Of a DNA stretch of 64,000 nt, positions 49,491-58,734 are shown piece after piece. A program made the translations under genes and the position numbers. Under the pieces are notes generated by a model that was given only the letters and a program-made list of their open reading frames with translations, made no database searches and was not told where the DNA came from. Position 1 is the stretch's first letter; the number at the start of each line of letters is the position of its first letter. Origin of the DNA: an uncultured Paracoccaceae bacterium (GTDB lineage: Bacteria; Pseudomonadota; Alphaproteobacteria; Rhodobacterales; Rhodobacteraceae); assembly GCA_943787985.1 (NCBI GenBank), contig CALSOO010000006.1, positions 310,001-374,000 of the forward strand, written 5' to 3'.

Positions 49491-50561
49491 TTAACCCGTT
49501 GCGATGATGTTGAAGTGACCCATTTTGCGGCCGGTTTTGACCTCTGCCTTGCCATAAAGGTGCAAAGCCACGTTCGGGGTTTGCGCCAGTTTTGGAACGC
49601 GGTCCATGTCGGTGCCGATCAGGTTTTCCATCACCACATCGCTGTGCCGTTTGCCATCACCCAAGGGCCAACCCGCGACAGCGCGAATGTGTTGCTCGAA
49701 CTGGTCAACCGCGCAGCCGTTCTGCGTCCAGTGGCCCGAGTTGTGCACGCGCGGCGCGATTTCGTTGACGATCAACCCTTCAGGCGTGACGAACAATTCA
49801 ACGCCCAAAACGCCCACATAATCCAGTGCGTTCAGGATGTTGGCTGCAATCAGGATCGCGTCTGTGCGCAATGATGGGGAGAGGCGGGCAGGGATGGTCG
49901 TGGTGTGCAGGATACCGTTGCGGTGCACGTTTTCGCCCGGATCAAAGCAGGCCACATCCCCGGATGCACTGCGCGCCGCGATCACGGAAACCTCATGACT
50001 GAAGTTCACAAACCCTTCAAGCACTGCAGGGGCACCCGCCATTGAGGCGAATGCGGCGGCGGCCTCTGACGGGGTTTTGATCCGCGCTTGCCCCTTGCCG
50101 TCATAGCCGAAGCGGCGGGTTTTCAAGATTGACGGCGCACCGATGCTGTCCATCGCGGCGGTGAGCGCTGTGTCGTCCGGAATATCCGCAAACGGGGCGA
50201 CTTTTAGCCCCAGACTTTGCAGGAATTCCTTTTCCGTCATGCGGTCTTGACTGATCCGCAGGGCTTCGCGCCCGGGGCGGATAGGTTTCAGCGTTTCAAT
50301 CAGGTCAAGCGCCGTGGTGGGGATGTTTTCGAACTCATAGGTGATCACGTCCACGGATTTGGCAAAGGCGCCTAGCGCTTCTGTGTCCTCATAGGCGGCG
50401 GTGGTCACCGCGTCGGCGACCTCACCCGCTGGCGGGTTGGCTTGCGGCTCGAAGATATGGGTTTTGAGGCCCAATCGGGAGGCCGCAACCGAGAGCATAC
50501 GCCCCAATTGCCCGCCGCCCAAAATGCCAATAGTTGCACCAGTGGGGAGTGGATCAGTCAT
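49491..50561 (-). CDS. purK: N5-carboxyaminoimidazole ribonucleotide synthase
   Basis: A 356-residue ATP-grasp enzyme converting AIR, ATP and bicarbonate to N5-CAIR in purine synthesis. The N-terminal [20 protein letters not shown], the ATP-grasp [14 protein letters not shown] and the late [19 protein letters not shown] are diagnostic. Start ATG 50561 overlaps the purE stop by eight bases, typical of purEK. A longer frame upstream runs into purE and is rejected. Confidence 0.95.
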   Translation of the reverse strand: MTDPLPTGATIGILGGGQLGRMLSVAASRLGLKTHIFEPQANPPAGEVADAVTTAAYEDTEALGAFAKSVDVITYEFENIPTTALDLIETLKPIRPGREALRISQDRMTEKEFLQSLGLKVAPFADIPDDTALTAAMDSIGAPSILKTRRFGYDGKGQARIKTPSEAAAAFASMAGAPAVLEGFVNFSHEVSVIAARSASGDVACFDPGENVHRNGILHTTTIPARLSPSLRTDAILIAANILNALDYVGVLGVELFVTPEGLIVNEIAPRVHNSGHWTQNGCAVDQFEQHIRAVAGWPLGDGKRHSDVVMENLIGTDMDRVPKLAQTPNVALHLYGKAEVKTGRKMGHFNIIATG

Positions 50562-51054
50562 CTGTGGGCTCATCTGGAATAGAAGCGGAAAGGGCGGTGC
50601 GCCACGCATCAAGACGTGCGGCCAACGCGGGGTCCTGAAGGGCCAGAATACCTGCCGCCATGAGCCCAGCGTTCTTGGCACCGGCTGCACCGATGGCCAT
50701 TGTGGCGACGGGAAAGCCGCGCGGCATTTGCAAAATGGAATACAGGCTGTCTACACCTGACAAAGCATTGGTCTGCACCGGCACGCCCACAACAGGCACG
50801 CGGGTTTTGGACGCCATCATGCCTGGCAAATGCGCCGCTCCGCCAGCCCCTGCGATGATCACTTGCAGCCCACGATCCACGGCCGTTTTGCCGTAGTCCC
50901 AAAGGCGGTCAGGGGTGCGGTGCGCGGAGACAATTTTGGTCTCGAAAGCCACGCCCAATTCCTCCAGTACGTCTGCCGCTTCGCGCATGGTCGGCCAGTC
51001 GGACTGGCTGCCCATGATAATGCCAATTTGGGGAGAGGATGTGGGATCAGACAT
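50554..51054 (-). CDS. purE: N5-carboxyaminoimidazole ribonucleotide mutase
   Basis: A 166-residue enzyme rearranging N5-CAIR to CAIR. The N-terminal [29 protein letters not shown] and [15 protein letters not shown] are hallmark PurE motifs. It is the first gene of purEK with a translational overlap. The promoter is presumably in the 138-base gap before the DUF465 gene. Confidence 0.95.
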   Translation of the reverse strand: MSDPTSSPQIGIIMGSQSDWPTMREAADVLEELGVAFETKIVSAHRTPDRLWDYGKTAVDRGLQVIIAGAGGAAHLPGMMASKTRVPVVGVPVQTNALSGVDSLYSILQMPRGFPVATMAIGAAGAKNAGLMAAGILALQDPALAARLDAWRTALSASIPDEPTDD

Positions 51055-51192
51055 GGTTCATCGCCTTGAAGAATAAAGGCGCACTATAGCGGCCTGAGGC
51101 AGAGGCGCAATTCGATTTGAGGGCTTGGAGTTTTTGAAACCCTGCGCAGAAAATACATCAAACTTTAGAAAGTTTCCCCGGGGCCACTCAGA

Positions 51193-51417
51193 TCAAGCGA
51201 TGATGTCTGGCGTCAGGCGATCCTCAAGGACGGACACCTTGTCCTTGATCCGCAACTTTTGTTTTTTCAGGCGCTGGATGGTCAATTGATCGCCAGTGCC
51301 CTTTTCTACAAGGGCCAAAATCGCTTCATCAAGGTCGCGGTGTTCACGGCGCAGCACTTCCAGCTCGATGCGCAACACCTCGTCCGTCTTCATAGAGATG
51401 TCAGATTGCGCATTCAT
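51193..51417 (-). CDS. DUF465 (YdcH) family protein
   Basis: A 74-residue all-helical protein, LEVLRREHRDLDEAILALVE followed by the basic helix QRLKKQKLRIKDKVSVLEDR, the DUF465 signature. Function is unestablished. ATG 51417 gives the family length; the frame upstream adds 30 residues lacking similarity. Confidence 0.85.
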   Translation of the reverse strand: MNAQSDISMKTDEVLRIELEVLRREHRDLDEAILALVEKGTGDQLTIQRLKKQKLRIKDKVSVLEDRLTPDIIA

Positions 51418-51574
51418 TGGGTGATTCCCGTCATTGGCGTGGACCCTTAACATAGTGTGTTGGATAATCTGCGCATAGCCCTTGTTCTGTAGGAATATTC
51501 TTACCATATTCTGACCAAGGTTGCCGGAATCGGGACCATATTGACTGTCGCTTTGAGTATTAAGGACGTGTCGG

Positions 51575-51988
51575 ATGACAAAAATGACCCTTGCCTCTTA
51601 TCCCCATATGTTGGGATTTGAACAACTTGAAAGCCTGCTGGAACGCACGGCGAAGTCAGGGAACGAAGGCTATCCGCCTTTCAACATCGAACAAACATCA
51701 GATTATTCCTATCGCATCACATTGGCTGTGGCGGGATTCGCCGAAGAGGATTTGGCGATTACTGTCGAAGACCGCCAGCTGGTGATCCGTGGCCGCCAGA
51801 ACGATGCGGCAGAGGGCCGTGTGTTTTTGCACCGTGGCATTGCGGCCCGCCAGTTCCAGCGCAGCTTTGTTCTGGCTGACGGTGTTGAGGTGGGGGAGGC
51901 GCTTATGGAGCACGGATTGCTTCACGTCGATCTGACCCGCGCCAAGCCGGAAACCGTTGTACAAACGATCAACATCAGGAAAGGGTAA
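51575..51988 (+). CDS. Small heat-shock protein (Hsp20/IbpA family)
   Basis: A 137-residue alpha-crystallin-type holdase. The central domain shows NIEQTSDYSYRITLAVAGF, EEDLAITVEDRQLVIRGRQ and the conserved ATP-independent dimer strand EGRVFLHRGIAARQFQRSF. The Ala-Leu hinge of the typical GVL motif is seen as GLLHVDL. It shares an operon with DUF1150, 3 bases away. No CIRCE or ROSE-type leader is obvious upstream. Confidence 0.9.
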   Translation: MTKMTLASYPHMLGFEQLESLLERTAKSGNEGYPPFNIEQTSDYSYRITLAVAGFAEEDLAITVEDRQLVIRGRQNDAAEGRVFLHRGIAARQFQRSFVLADGVEVGEALMEHGLLHVDLTRAKPETVVQTINIRKG

Positions 51989-51991
51989 GCA

Positions 51992-52216
51992 ATGCCAACA
52001 CCTTATGATCTTAACGCTGATGTCGCGAGGATGGTCTACGTCAAGGCTGTCGTCATGGATGATCTGCCACCTGCCGTGCGTAAATCTGCCGGTGCGGTGG
52101 AAAAGCTCTACGCGGTGCATGATGCCGAAGGGCAGCAGCTGGCCTTGGTCACGGACCGCCGTTTTGCCTATGTTCTCGCGCGTCAGAACGACTACGCGCC
52201 ACAACCTCTGCATTAA
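51992..52216 (+). CDS. DUF1150 family protein
   Basis: A 74-residue alphaproteobacterial protein. MVYVKAVVMDDLPP and LYAVHDAEGQQLALVTDRRF match DUF1150, whose function is unknown. It is commonly encoded right after an Hsp20 gene, as here, suggesting a stress-linked role. Confidence 0.87.
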   Translation: MPTPYDLNADVARMVYVKAVVMDDLPPAVRKSAGAVEKLYAVHDAEGQQLALVTDRRFAYVLARQNDYAPQPLH

Positions 52217-52219
52217 GAG

Positions 52220-53098
52220 ATGCGTGCGTGGGCGGCGTTGGTGGCGATATGCCTGTCCACGGCCCTGTCCGCGCAAGAGCGTCCTTTTTTCCACACAGAT
52301 GTGCGAGAAAGGGCGGCCAAAACGGCTTTGATGAAAGCCGCTTTTGATGATGTTGCGGCCTATTTTGTAACGCGCCATGGTTTGAGCTTGTCCCATCCCA
52401 TTGTGTTCTTGGGGTCGGACGAGCCAGGTGGGATGGAGACACTGCTGGCGGATGCTCTTGCCCGGCATGACCGCCGCTTGCGCCGCAACCCGTTGGATTC
52501 CAAAGCTTTGTGTGATGGAAAACGGTTGGGTGCTGCGGCAAACCGTGAGTACATTGTGATGTGTTGGCGTCCTCAGGACAGCTACGCAAACGGATGGAAT
52601 TCTGGGTTTGAGCCGCGTTTCACGTCAGTGCTGGCCCATGAAATGACCCATCACCTGCAATATCAACTGGCCCGGGACCGCCCCGCACGGCGCATGGCTG
52701 ACAACAGTGATTGGCTTTTGGGGCCAAGCTGGCTGGTCGAAGGCATGGCGGAACTGGTCGAAACGGATTACCTCACGCCGCTGTCGGCGTTTGGCGGCAA
52801 AGAGATTTTTGACTACCAAACGCGCGCCCGCCGAAGCCGTCTGATTCTGTCTGACTTACAAGAAAGCGGAAGTGTTCGTGGCGCTGCCGCATATGGTGTC
52901 GCACGATTTGCATCCCTTATGCTCGCGCGCAAACACGGGATGGAGACGCTGTTTCGCTATTTTGAAGAGCTTGGCCGCCTGCAAGACCGCGCAGCCGCAT
53001 TTGAGGCCGCATTCGGCCAGAGCCTTGCCAGTTTTGATGCAGAGTTCGAAGCCTTGCGCCGTGATTTCGGGGCCGCGCGGGACTATGGCCGCAAATAG
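52220..53098 (+). CDS. Secreted gluzincin-like metalloprotein
   Basis: A 292-residue protein with a signal peptide (residues 1-18, ending LSAQ). HEMTH at 140-144 gives two zinc ligands and the catalytic glutamate. The block WLVEGMAELVE (171-181) supplies a third glutamate ligand about 30 residues later, the gluzincin pattern seen in collagenase-like and minor peptidase families. Three cysteines may form disulfides. I do not know a named family. It is the third gene of the hsp20-DUF1150 unit with gaps of only 3 bases, so co-transcription is likely. Confidence 0.7.
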   Translation: MRAWAALVAICLSTALSAQERPFFHTDVRERAAKTALMKAAFDDVAAYFVTRHGLSLSHPIVFLGSDEPGGMETLLADALARHDRRLRRNPLDSKALCDGKRLGAAANREYIVMCWRPQDSYANGWNSGFEPRFTSVLAHEMTHHLQYQLARDRPARRMADNSDWLLGPSWLVEGMAELVETDYLTPLSAFGGKEIFDYQTRARRSRLILSDLQESGSVRGAAAYGVARFASLMLARKHGMETLFRYFEELGRLQDRAAAFEAAFGQSLASFDAEFEALRRDFGAARDYGRK

Positions 53099-53184
53099 CG
53101 CAAAGATACGGGCAAAGGTGGCGCTGTAAAAATCACTGATTGTTATGTGCGATTGCCACTTAGCCCTCCCAAAAGGAACGTTTG

Positions 53185-53371
53185 ATGCACGAGCCCTATA
53201 TCGCTGTTTTGCCGTATGGTCAGCATGTTGGTAGCCATTTAGCGCATATACCTTTGACGGAATTGTATTGGCCATTGGGCACGCCTGAAACGCTTTCGGG
53301 CACTGCTAGAGGCGCTGCGTGACTTCCGGATGATGGCGGCGCAGGCTTTGCGCGATGAGGCGCGCAGTTAA
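53185..53371 (+). pseudogene. Small 61-residue protein gene with one probable extra G
   Basis: As read, ATG 53185 behind AAAGGAA gives only 45 residues ending at 53322. If the G3 run at 53277-53279 is shortened by one, the frame continues as LARLKRFRALLEALRDFRMM and on to a stop at 53371, giving a 61-residue protein with a basic amphipathic C-terminal helix. The same kind of error is seen in clpA, groEL and nrtABC. The family is unknown to me. Medium confidence that a small gene exists. Confidence 0.5.
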
Positions 53372-53388
53372 GGTCGCCCTGTAGTCGC

Positions 53389-53418
53389 AAAAAAGGCAGG
53401 ACATTGTCCCGCCTTTTT
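53389..53418 (-). terminator. Rho-independent terminator after sat-cysC
   Basis: On the minus strand, AAAAAGGCGGGAC and GTCCTGCCTTTTTT pair around a three-base loop with one mismatch and end in six T's, about 24 bases after the sat-cysC stop. Confidence 0.85.
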
Positions 53419-53441
53419 CAATTCCAACGATTAGAGTGTCG

Positions 53442-55160
53442 TTATTTGCCTGAAATCAGACCCATGCTTTCCAGTTTCAACAGAACCTGATGCGCACAGT
53501 TGTCGACATCGACGTTTTCGGTTTCGACCCGCAGTTCGGGGTCGACTGGAACGTCATAGGGGTCTGAAATACCTGTGAATTCCTTGATCTTGCCTTCCCG
53601 CGCCAGCTTGTACAGCCCTTTGCGGTCACGGCGTTCACATTCCTCAAGGGAGGTGCCAACGTGGATTTCGATGAAGGCCCCAAAGGCTTCGACGTCTTCA
53701 CGAACGGCGCGGCGCGTTGTGGCATACGGCGCGATGGGTGCGCAGATGGCGATGCCGCCGTTCTTGGTGATTTCAGAGGCCACATACCCGATGCGCCGGA
53801 TGTTCAAATCGCGGTGCTCTTTGGAGAACCCAAGCTCGGAACTGAGGTTTTTGCGCACGATGTCGCCATCCAAAAGGGTCACAGGGCGGCCACCCATTTC
53901 CATCAGTTTCACCATCAAAGCGTTGGCGATGGTGGATTTTCCTGATCCAGAGAAGCCTGTGAAGAAGACGGTGAAGCCCTGTTTGGAACGCGCAGGCTTA
54001 GTGCGGCGCAATTCCTGAACGACTTCGGGGAAAGAGAACCACTCAGGGATCTCGAGCCCTTCTTGCAAACGGCGGCGTAATTCGGTGCCCGAAATATTGA
54101 GGATCGTGACGTCTTCTTTGTCATTGATCTCGTCAATCGCTTCGTATTGTGCGCGCTCTGCGACCCAAACCATGTGTTTGAAGTCAACCATTTCGATGCC
54201 CATTTCCTCTTGATGCGTGCGGAACAGGTCCTGCGCATCGTAGGGGCCATAGAAATCTTCGCCAGCAGAGTTGTTGCCCGGGCCTGCGTGATCGCGCCCA
54301 ACGATAAAGTGGGTGCAGCCGTGGTTTTTGCGGATCAAACCGTGCCAAACCGCTTCGCGTGGACCGGCCATACGCATGGCAAGGTTCAGCAAGGACATGG
54401 ATGTCGTGGATTGGGGGTACTGGCCCAAAACGGCCTCATAGCAGCGCACGCGCGTGAAGTGGTCCACATCGCCCGGTTTGGTCAGGCCAACAACGGGGTG
54501 GATCAACAGGTTGGCTTGCGCTTCTTTTGCGGCGCGGAACGTCAGTTCCTGATGCGCACGGTGCAGTGGATTGCGGGTCTGGAAGGCCACAACTTTGCGC
54601 CAGCCCATTTTGCGGAAGTAGGCGCGCAATTCGTTTGGCGTGTCACGGCGCCCGCGGAAATCATAGTGTACAGGCTGTTGGATGCCCGTCACAGGGCCGC
54701 CCAGATAGATCTTGCCGGCTTGGTTGTGCAAATAGTTCACGGCGGGGTGCGCGTCATCGTCGGCCCCGAAAACTTTTTCGGCTTCATGGGCCTTGTTCGG
54801 CTCCCAACGGTCAGCGACTGTCATGGTGCCAAGGATCACGCCCTCTTGGTCGCGCAGTGCGATGTCTTGGCCCAGCTCGATGGAGGCCGCGAAGTCTTCG
54901 GACACATCCAACGTGATCGGCATCGGCCAAAGTTCACCTGTGCTCAGGCGCATTGTGTCGACGACGCTGTTGTAATCTGCCTCGCTCAGGAACCCTTTGA
55001 GGGGGTTGAACCCGCCGTTCATCAACAATTCCAAATCGCAAATCTGACGTGGTGTCAGGTCATGGCTGGTCAAATTACCAGCTTCAATTTTCAACTTTTG
55101 CGCTGAATCATAGGATACAAAAAGCTCCAGGATCGGAGCGAGGTTACTGATCATGGTCAT
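53442..55160 (-). CDS. cysNC-like (sat-cysC): Bifunctional sulfate adenylyltransferase/adenylylsulfate kinase
   Basis: A 572-residue fusion activating sulfate to APS and then PAPS. Residues to about 390 are ATP sulfurylase, with the active-site FQTRNPLHRAHQE, VGRDHAGPGNN and ISGTELRRRL. The rest is APS kinase with P-loop TGFSGSGKST, LLDGDIVRKNL and the EIHVGTSLEECERRDRKGLY stretch. Unlike CysDN of E. coli, this is the single-chain Sat type. Start ATG 55160 or 55154 (six bases apart) cannot be separated. A terminator follows. No other cys genes are adjacent. Confidence 0.93.
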   Translation of the reverse strand: MTMISNLAPILELFVSYDSAQKLKIEAGNLTSHDLTPRQICDLELLMNGGFNPLKGFLSEADYNSVVDTMRLSTGELWPMPITLDVSEDFAASIELGQDIALRDQEGVILGTMTVADRWEPNKAHEAEKVFGADDDAHPAVNYLHNQAGKIYLGGPVTGIQQPVHYDFRGRRDTPNELRAYFRKMGWRKVVAFQTRNPLHRAHQELTFRAAKEAQANLLIHPVVGLTKPGDVDHFTRVRCYEAVLGQYPQSTTSMSLLNLAMRMAGPREAVWHGLIRKNHGCTHFIVGRDHAGPGNNSAGEDFYGPYDAQDLFRTHQEEMGIEMVDFKHMVWVAERAQYEAIDEINDKEDVTILNISGTELRRRLQEGLEIPEWFSFPEVVQELRRTKPARSKQGFTVFFTGFSGSGKSTIANALMVKLMEMGGRPVTLLDGDIVRKNLSSELGFSKEHRDLNIRRIGYVASEITKNGGIAICAPIAPYATTRRAVREDVEAFGAFIEIHVGTSLEECERRDRKGLYKLAREGKIKEFTGISDPYDVPVDPELRVETENVDVDNCAHQVLLKLESMGLISGK

Positions 55161-55313
55161 GTCTTTTCTCGTTTTGCCTCAGGTGGGCCTTGGGTGGCCG
55201 TTTGAGCGGGGAGTAACCCTTGAATGTGGCAAAAGTCTAGCAAAGGGGCTCCAAATTTAGGCATTTTTAGTGCTGCAGTGCAGAAAGATCGCAATTGTGG
55301 GGAGGTTTTGCCA

Positions 55314-57002
55314 CTATATCGTGGCGTCTTTTTGGGTGCTCGTGGCCAAACTGTCCATCAGGTTGCTGGCCTCATGGATGGGCAGGGCAAGGAGTGGTTC
55401 GCTCAATCCACGCAATTCCAATGCGATCATCTGCACGTCGGCAACGGAGTATCCTGCCATCTCCAGCAGAGGTTTGGACAGGAACGCTTGCACCGCGTGG
55501 GCTTTGGTCACGCCCTCCAGTCGGGATGCGGTGTTGACGGTATCACCGATCAAAGTACGGGGGGCTTGGCCTGCGGCGCCGATCTCTCCGAGGACAACAT
55601 CGCCAAGATGCGCACCGATTCCGATGGCGACGGGGGCTTGCCCTTCGCGCTCCAGTTGGGCGTTGAATTTGGCCAAGGCTGTGGCGACCCCTTGGGTGGC
55701 TTTGAGGGCCGCTTGGGCGGAGGTTTTGGCGTCTGAAGTTTCAAACAAGGCCAGAAACCCGTCGCCGAGATATTTGTCTACACTGCCGCCGGCGGCATCG
55801 ATGGCCGGAACAATCGCGTCAAAGAACCGGTTGAGCAAGAACACCACATCATAGGGCAATTGACCTGTCGTGCGGGCTGTAAATCCGCGCATGTCCAGAA
55901 ACAAAAGCGCCAGCTCCTTTTCCTCGCCTTGGCTGGCGTGGGCCCGTCGTTTGCGCGCATCTTCAAAGACGCGAAAAACAGTGGCAGGTTCGGTGGGTCT
56001 GATCTGACAGGCCAGGCGCGTGTTTGCAGAGGCGCCCACAGCCGCGAGACTTTGGGCCTCAGCCGCGCTTGGCGGGTGAAGTAACTCCAGCCCTTCCTCG
56101 ATCACGACGCGGCAAGTTGTACAGCGCCCGCGTCCCCCGCAAAGAGCGGCGTGGGGGATGCCATTGGCGCGGGAGACTTCCAGCAATGTCATGCCTTTTG
56201 GCGCCGAGACTTCGGGGCCGTCAATGTAGCGCACTCGCACCGAGCGGTGGCGTGACAACAGACGGCGCCCCAAGTAGACGCAGGCGACCAGTAACAAGAT
56301 CAGGCCAAAAGCCCACAGCGATTGTTCGGTAATATCCAGCAATGCGCGGAACGCGGCGATGTCGGGCCAATTGTAGGCCTCCATCATCGCACTTCGCGGC
56401 CCTTCCTGCGCAAAGGCTGCAACCATGCGCCGCCCTTCCACCATGAAACCCGCCAAGGCAAAAGCCGGCACCAAAGCGGCCAGTCCCACCAGCACCGGTT
56501 GCCAACGCTGCCACCATGCCTGGCTGCGCAGCCAAAAGTGCAGGCCAATACATCCATGTGTCCAAACAATGAGCAAAAGGAGGCTTTGTTTCCAGCCGTC
56601 CGAAGTGCCCCAAATCAGCACCATCAAATAGCCCATGTCATCGTTCACGCCGTAGATTTCATAGGCCCCGCGCGTGAAAATTATGTGGGTGATCAACAGG
56701 GTAGGGATCAACAACCCCAAAATAATCTGGAGCCCTTCGAACACGGGCATGCGCAGGGTGCGCCGCGTTGCAAGCTTGGACAGGGCCAGCACAGCATGCA
56801 CTGAAAATGCGCCGTACAGGAAAAGGTTGCCTATCGGATTGCGCACCAGAAGTTTGCGCAGCGTCTGAAAATCATCCATCCATTCAGGAGAGACAAGGCC
56901 CAGCCCGATGTTCACGAAATGAGCAAGCGCATAGGCAAACAGAACAAGGCCGCTGCCGATGCGGAGCTGTGTGGCAAGGGTGCCGCGCCATAGACTGCTC
57001 AT
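55314..57002 (-). CDS. Membrane [2Fe-2S] ferredoxin - class III adenylate cyclase fusion
   Basis: A 562-residue protein in three parts. Residues 1 to about 245 contain about six helices, with histidines in several (HAL..., H148-like, H155-like) recalling quinone/heme-binding diheme membrane anchors such as SdhC/FrdC. Residues 255-345 form a plant-type [2Fe-2S] ferredoxin, cysteines at 288, 294, 297 and 332. From about 362 on is a class III cyclase: metal-binding Asp370 in LLFLDMRGF and Asp414 in KYLGDGFLALF, then GIGAHLGDVVLGEIG and the TVNTASRLEG strand. The design suggests redox-controlled cAMP synthesis. Promoter and effector unknown. Confidence 0.87.
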   Translation of the reverse strand: MSSLWRGTLATQLRIGSGLVLFAYALAHFVNIGLGLVSPEWMDDFQTLRKLLVRNPIGNLFLYGAFSVHAVLALSKLATRRTLRMPVFEGLQIILGLLIPTLLITHIIFTRGAYEIYGVNDDMGYLMVLIWGTSDGWKQSLLLLIVWTHGCIGLHFWLRSQAWWQRWQPVLVGLAALVPAFALAGFMVEGRRMVAAFAQEGPRSAMMEAYNWPDIAAFRALLDITEQSLWAFGLILLLVACVYLGRRLLSRHRSVRVRYIDGPEVSAPKGMTLLEVSRANGIPHAALCGGRGRCTTCRVVIEEGLELLHPPSAAEAQSLAAVGASANTRLACQIRPTEPATVFRVFEDARKRRAHASQGEEKELALLFLDMRGFTARTTGQLPYDVVFLLNRFFDAIVPAIDAAGGSVDKYLGDGFLALFETSDAKTSAQAALKATQGVATALAKFNAQLEREGQAPVAIGIGAHLGDVVLGEIGAAGQAPRTLIGDTVNTASRLEGVTKAHAVQAFLSKPLLEMAGYSVADVQMIALELRGLSEPLLALPIHEASNLMDSLATSTQKDATI

Positions 57003-57067
57003 GTTTCGCCCCCGATGTGCCCGCCACTGTGGGCACGCAGACCTTCGGCGTCAAGCATAGGGGCGCC

Positions 57068-58009
57068 TTAGTCCTGTTCTGCGATCCAGCGTTCGGCTTC
57101 AAGTGCGGCCATGCAACCCATACCGGCCGAAGTCACGGCCTGACGGTATTTGTGATCCGTCAGATCGCCCGCCGCAAATACGCCCGGGATCGAGGTTTCG
57201 GTGCTGTCCGGTTTGGTCACAACATAGCCGCCCATGTGGGTTTCAAGCACGTCTTTGACCAATTCATTGGCGGGGGCATGACCAATGGCCACAAACACGC
57301 CTTTGCACGGGATGTCGGTGATTTCGCCGGTTTTGGTGTTCTTGACCTTGATGCCTTCAACCCCAAGCGGGGCGTCGGTGCCATAGACTTCTTCGAGTTG
57401 GTTAAACCAAAGCGGCTCGATCTTGGGGTTCTTTTCCAAGCGGTCAATCAGGATTTTTTCGGCCCGCAATTCATCGCGCCGGTGTACCAACGTCACCTTT
57501 GAGGCGAAGTTGGTCAAAAACAGCGCCTCTTCAACGGCTGTGTTGCCGCCGCCGATCACAGCGATCTCCTGGCCACGGTAAAAGAAGCCATCGCAGGTGG
57601 CACAGGCCGAGACGCCGAAGCCTTTGAACTTTTCTTCGGAGTCGAGGCCCAACCATTTGGCCCGTGCCCCCGTGGCAAGGATAATCGCATCGGCCACATA
57701 TTCGGTGCCGCTGTCCGATTGGGCCACAAAAGGACGGTTGGCGAAATCAACGGATGTGATGATGTCTTGGATCACTTCGCAGCCCATCGCCTTGGCGTGG
57801 TCCTGCATCCGCACCATAAGATCGGGACCTTGCACTTCGGTGTCGCCCGGCCAGTTTTCGACCTCGGTCGTGGTGGTCAATTGGCCACCCGGTTCGATGC
57901 CTTGGACAAGAATTGGATCGAGCATCGCGCGGCTTGCGTAAACACCGGCGGTGTATCCCGCAGGGCCGGAGCCAATGATCAGAACTTTGGTTTTGCGTTG
58001 TTCAGCCAT
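57068..58009 (-). CDS. trxB: Thioredoxin-disulfide reductase
   Basis: A 313-residue flavoenzyme reducing thioredoxin with NADPH. FAD-binding VLIIGSGPAGYTAGVYASRA, redox pair CATC at 136-139 (in GVSACATCDGFF), NADPH-binding IAVIGGGNTAVEEALFL and the C-terminal GVFAAGDLTDHKYRQAVTSA are clear. ATG 58009 behind GGGGGG is chosen over an upstream frame. It is divergent from the Lrp gene across a 220-base gap. Confidence 0.96.
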   Translation of the reverse strand: MAEQRKTKVLIIGSGPAGYTAGVYASRAMLDPILVQGIEPGGQLTTTTEVENWPGDTEVQGPDLMVRMQDHAKAMGCEVIQDIITSVDFANRPFVAQSDSGTEYVADAIILATGARAKWLGLDSEEKFKGFGVSACATCDGFFYRGQEIAVIGGGNTAVEEALFLTNFASKVTLVHRRDELRAEKILIDRLEKNPKIEPLWFNQLEEVYGTDAPLGVEGIKVKNTKTGEITDIPCKGVFVAIGHAPANELVKDVLETHMGGYVVTKPDSTETSIPGVFAAGDLTDHKYRQAVTSAGMGCMAALEAERWIAEQD

Positions 58010-58230
58010 GCGGCCCCCCAGTGGTGTATCGTTGCAGCCCGACCGATATAGCGGGGGGCGTGCTGTGCTTAAACCCCGTAAATGCGCAGCGCGGCGTGTG
58101 GCCCCACACATTTCAATGCGCGCAATGAATGGGAAATTATCTTGCGCTAACGTGCAATATTGTTGCGCATATGGCGGGTGCTGTTATAACAACGCGACTT
58201 TGCAATGCCCTAAAACATGGAAGAGATGTT

Positions 58231-58731
58231 ATGGCAAGTACACGTCTTGATCCGATTGATCGGAAGATTCTCGCAGAACTCCAAGATGACGGCAGAATGA
58301 CCAACGTCGAGTTGGCCAGACGTGTCGGGATTTCCGCACCCCCCTGTTTGCGCCGCGTGCGCACCCTTGAGGAAAGCGGTTTTATCAAGGGGTATCATGC
58401 AGAAGTGGACGCCAAAGAACTGGGTTTCGAGGTGCAGGTTTTCGCCATGGTGGGTCTGGCCAGTCAGGCCGAATCCGATTTGTCCGCGTTTGAGGCCAAA
58501 TGCCAGTCGTGGCCGCTTGTGCGCGAGTGCCACATGCTGAACGGTGAAGTGGATTTCATGCTCAAATGTGTGGCCCCGGACCTGAGCAGCTTTCAGAGTT
58601 TTCTCACAGGTGCGTTGCTGACCACGCCGAATGTGGCCAGCGTCAAGACATCACTGGTGATCCGCGGGGCCAAGGACAAGCCCGGCGTGCCGTTTGATGT
58701 GCTCGAAGAGCGGTTGGCACGCCAAGCCTGA
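58231..58731 (+). CDS. Lrp/AsnC family transcriptional regulator
   Basis: A 166-residue Lrp-type regulator: N-terminal helix-turn-helix (DRKILAELQDDGRMTNVELA with RRVGISAPPCLRRVRTLEE) and a C-terminal RAM ligand domain. GEVDFMLKCVAPDLSSFQSF is typical of the ligand pocket. ATG 58231 follows GGAAGAG. It faces trxB divergently, so it may bind the shared promoter, though self-regulation is the safer inference. Its stop meets the Hint gene stop with a three-base gap. Confidence 0.92.
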   Translation: MASTRLDPIDRKILAELQDDGRMTNVELARRVGISAPPCLRRVRTLEESGFIKGYHAEVDAKELGFEVQVFAMVGLASQAESDLSAFEAKCQSWPLVRECHMLNGEVDFMLKCVAPDLSSFQSFLTGALLTTPNVASVKTSLVIRGAKDKPGVPFDVLEERLARQA

Positions 58732-58734
58732 GCT

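Noticed and set aside
54147-55106. A 319-codon plus-strand frame opposite sat-cysC
   Set aside because: Fully within the ATP sulfurylase coding region; composition is not protein-like.
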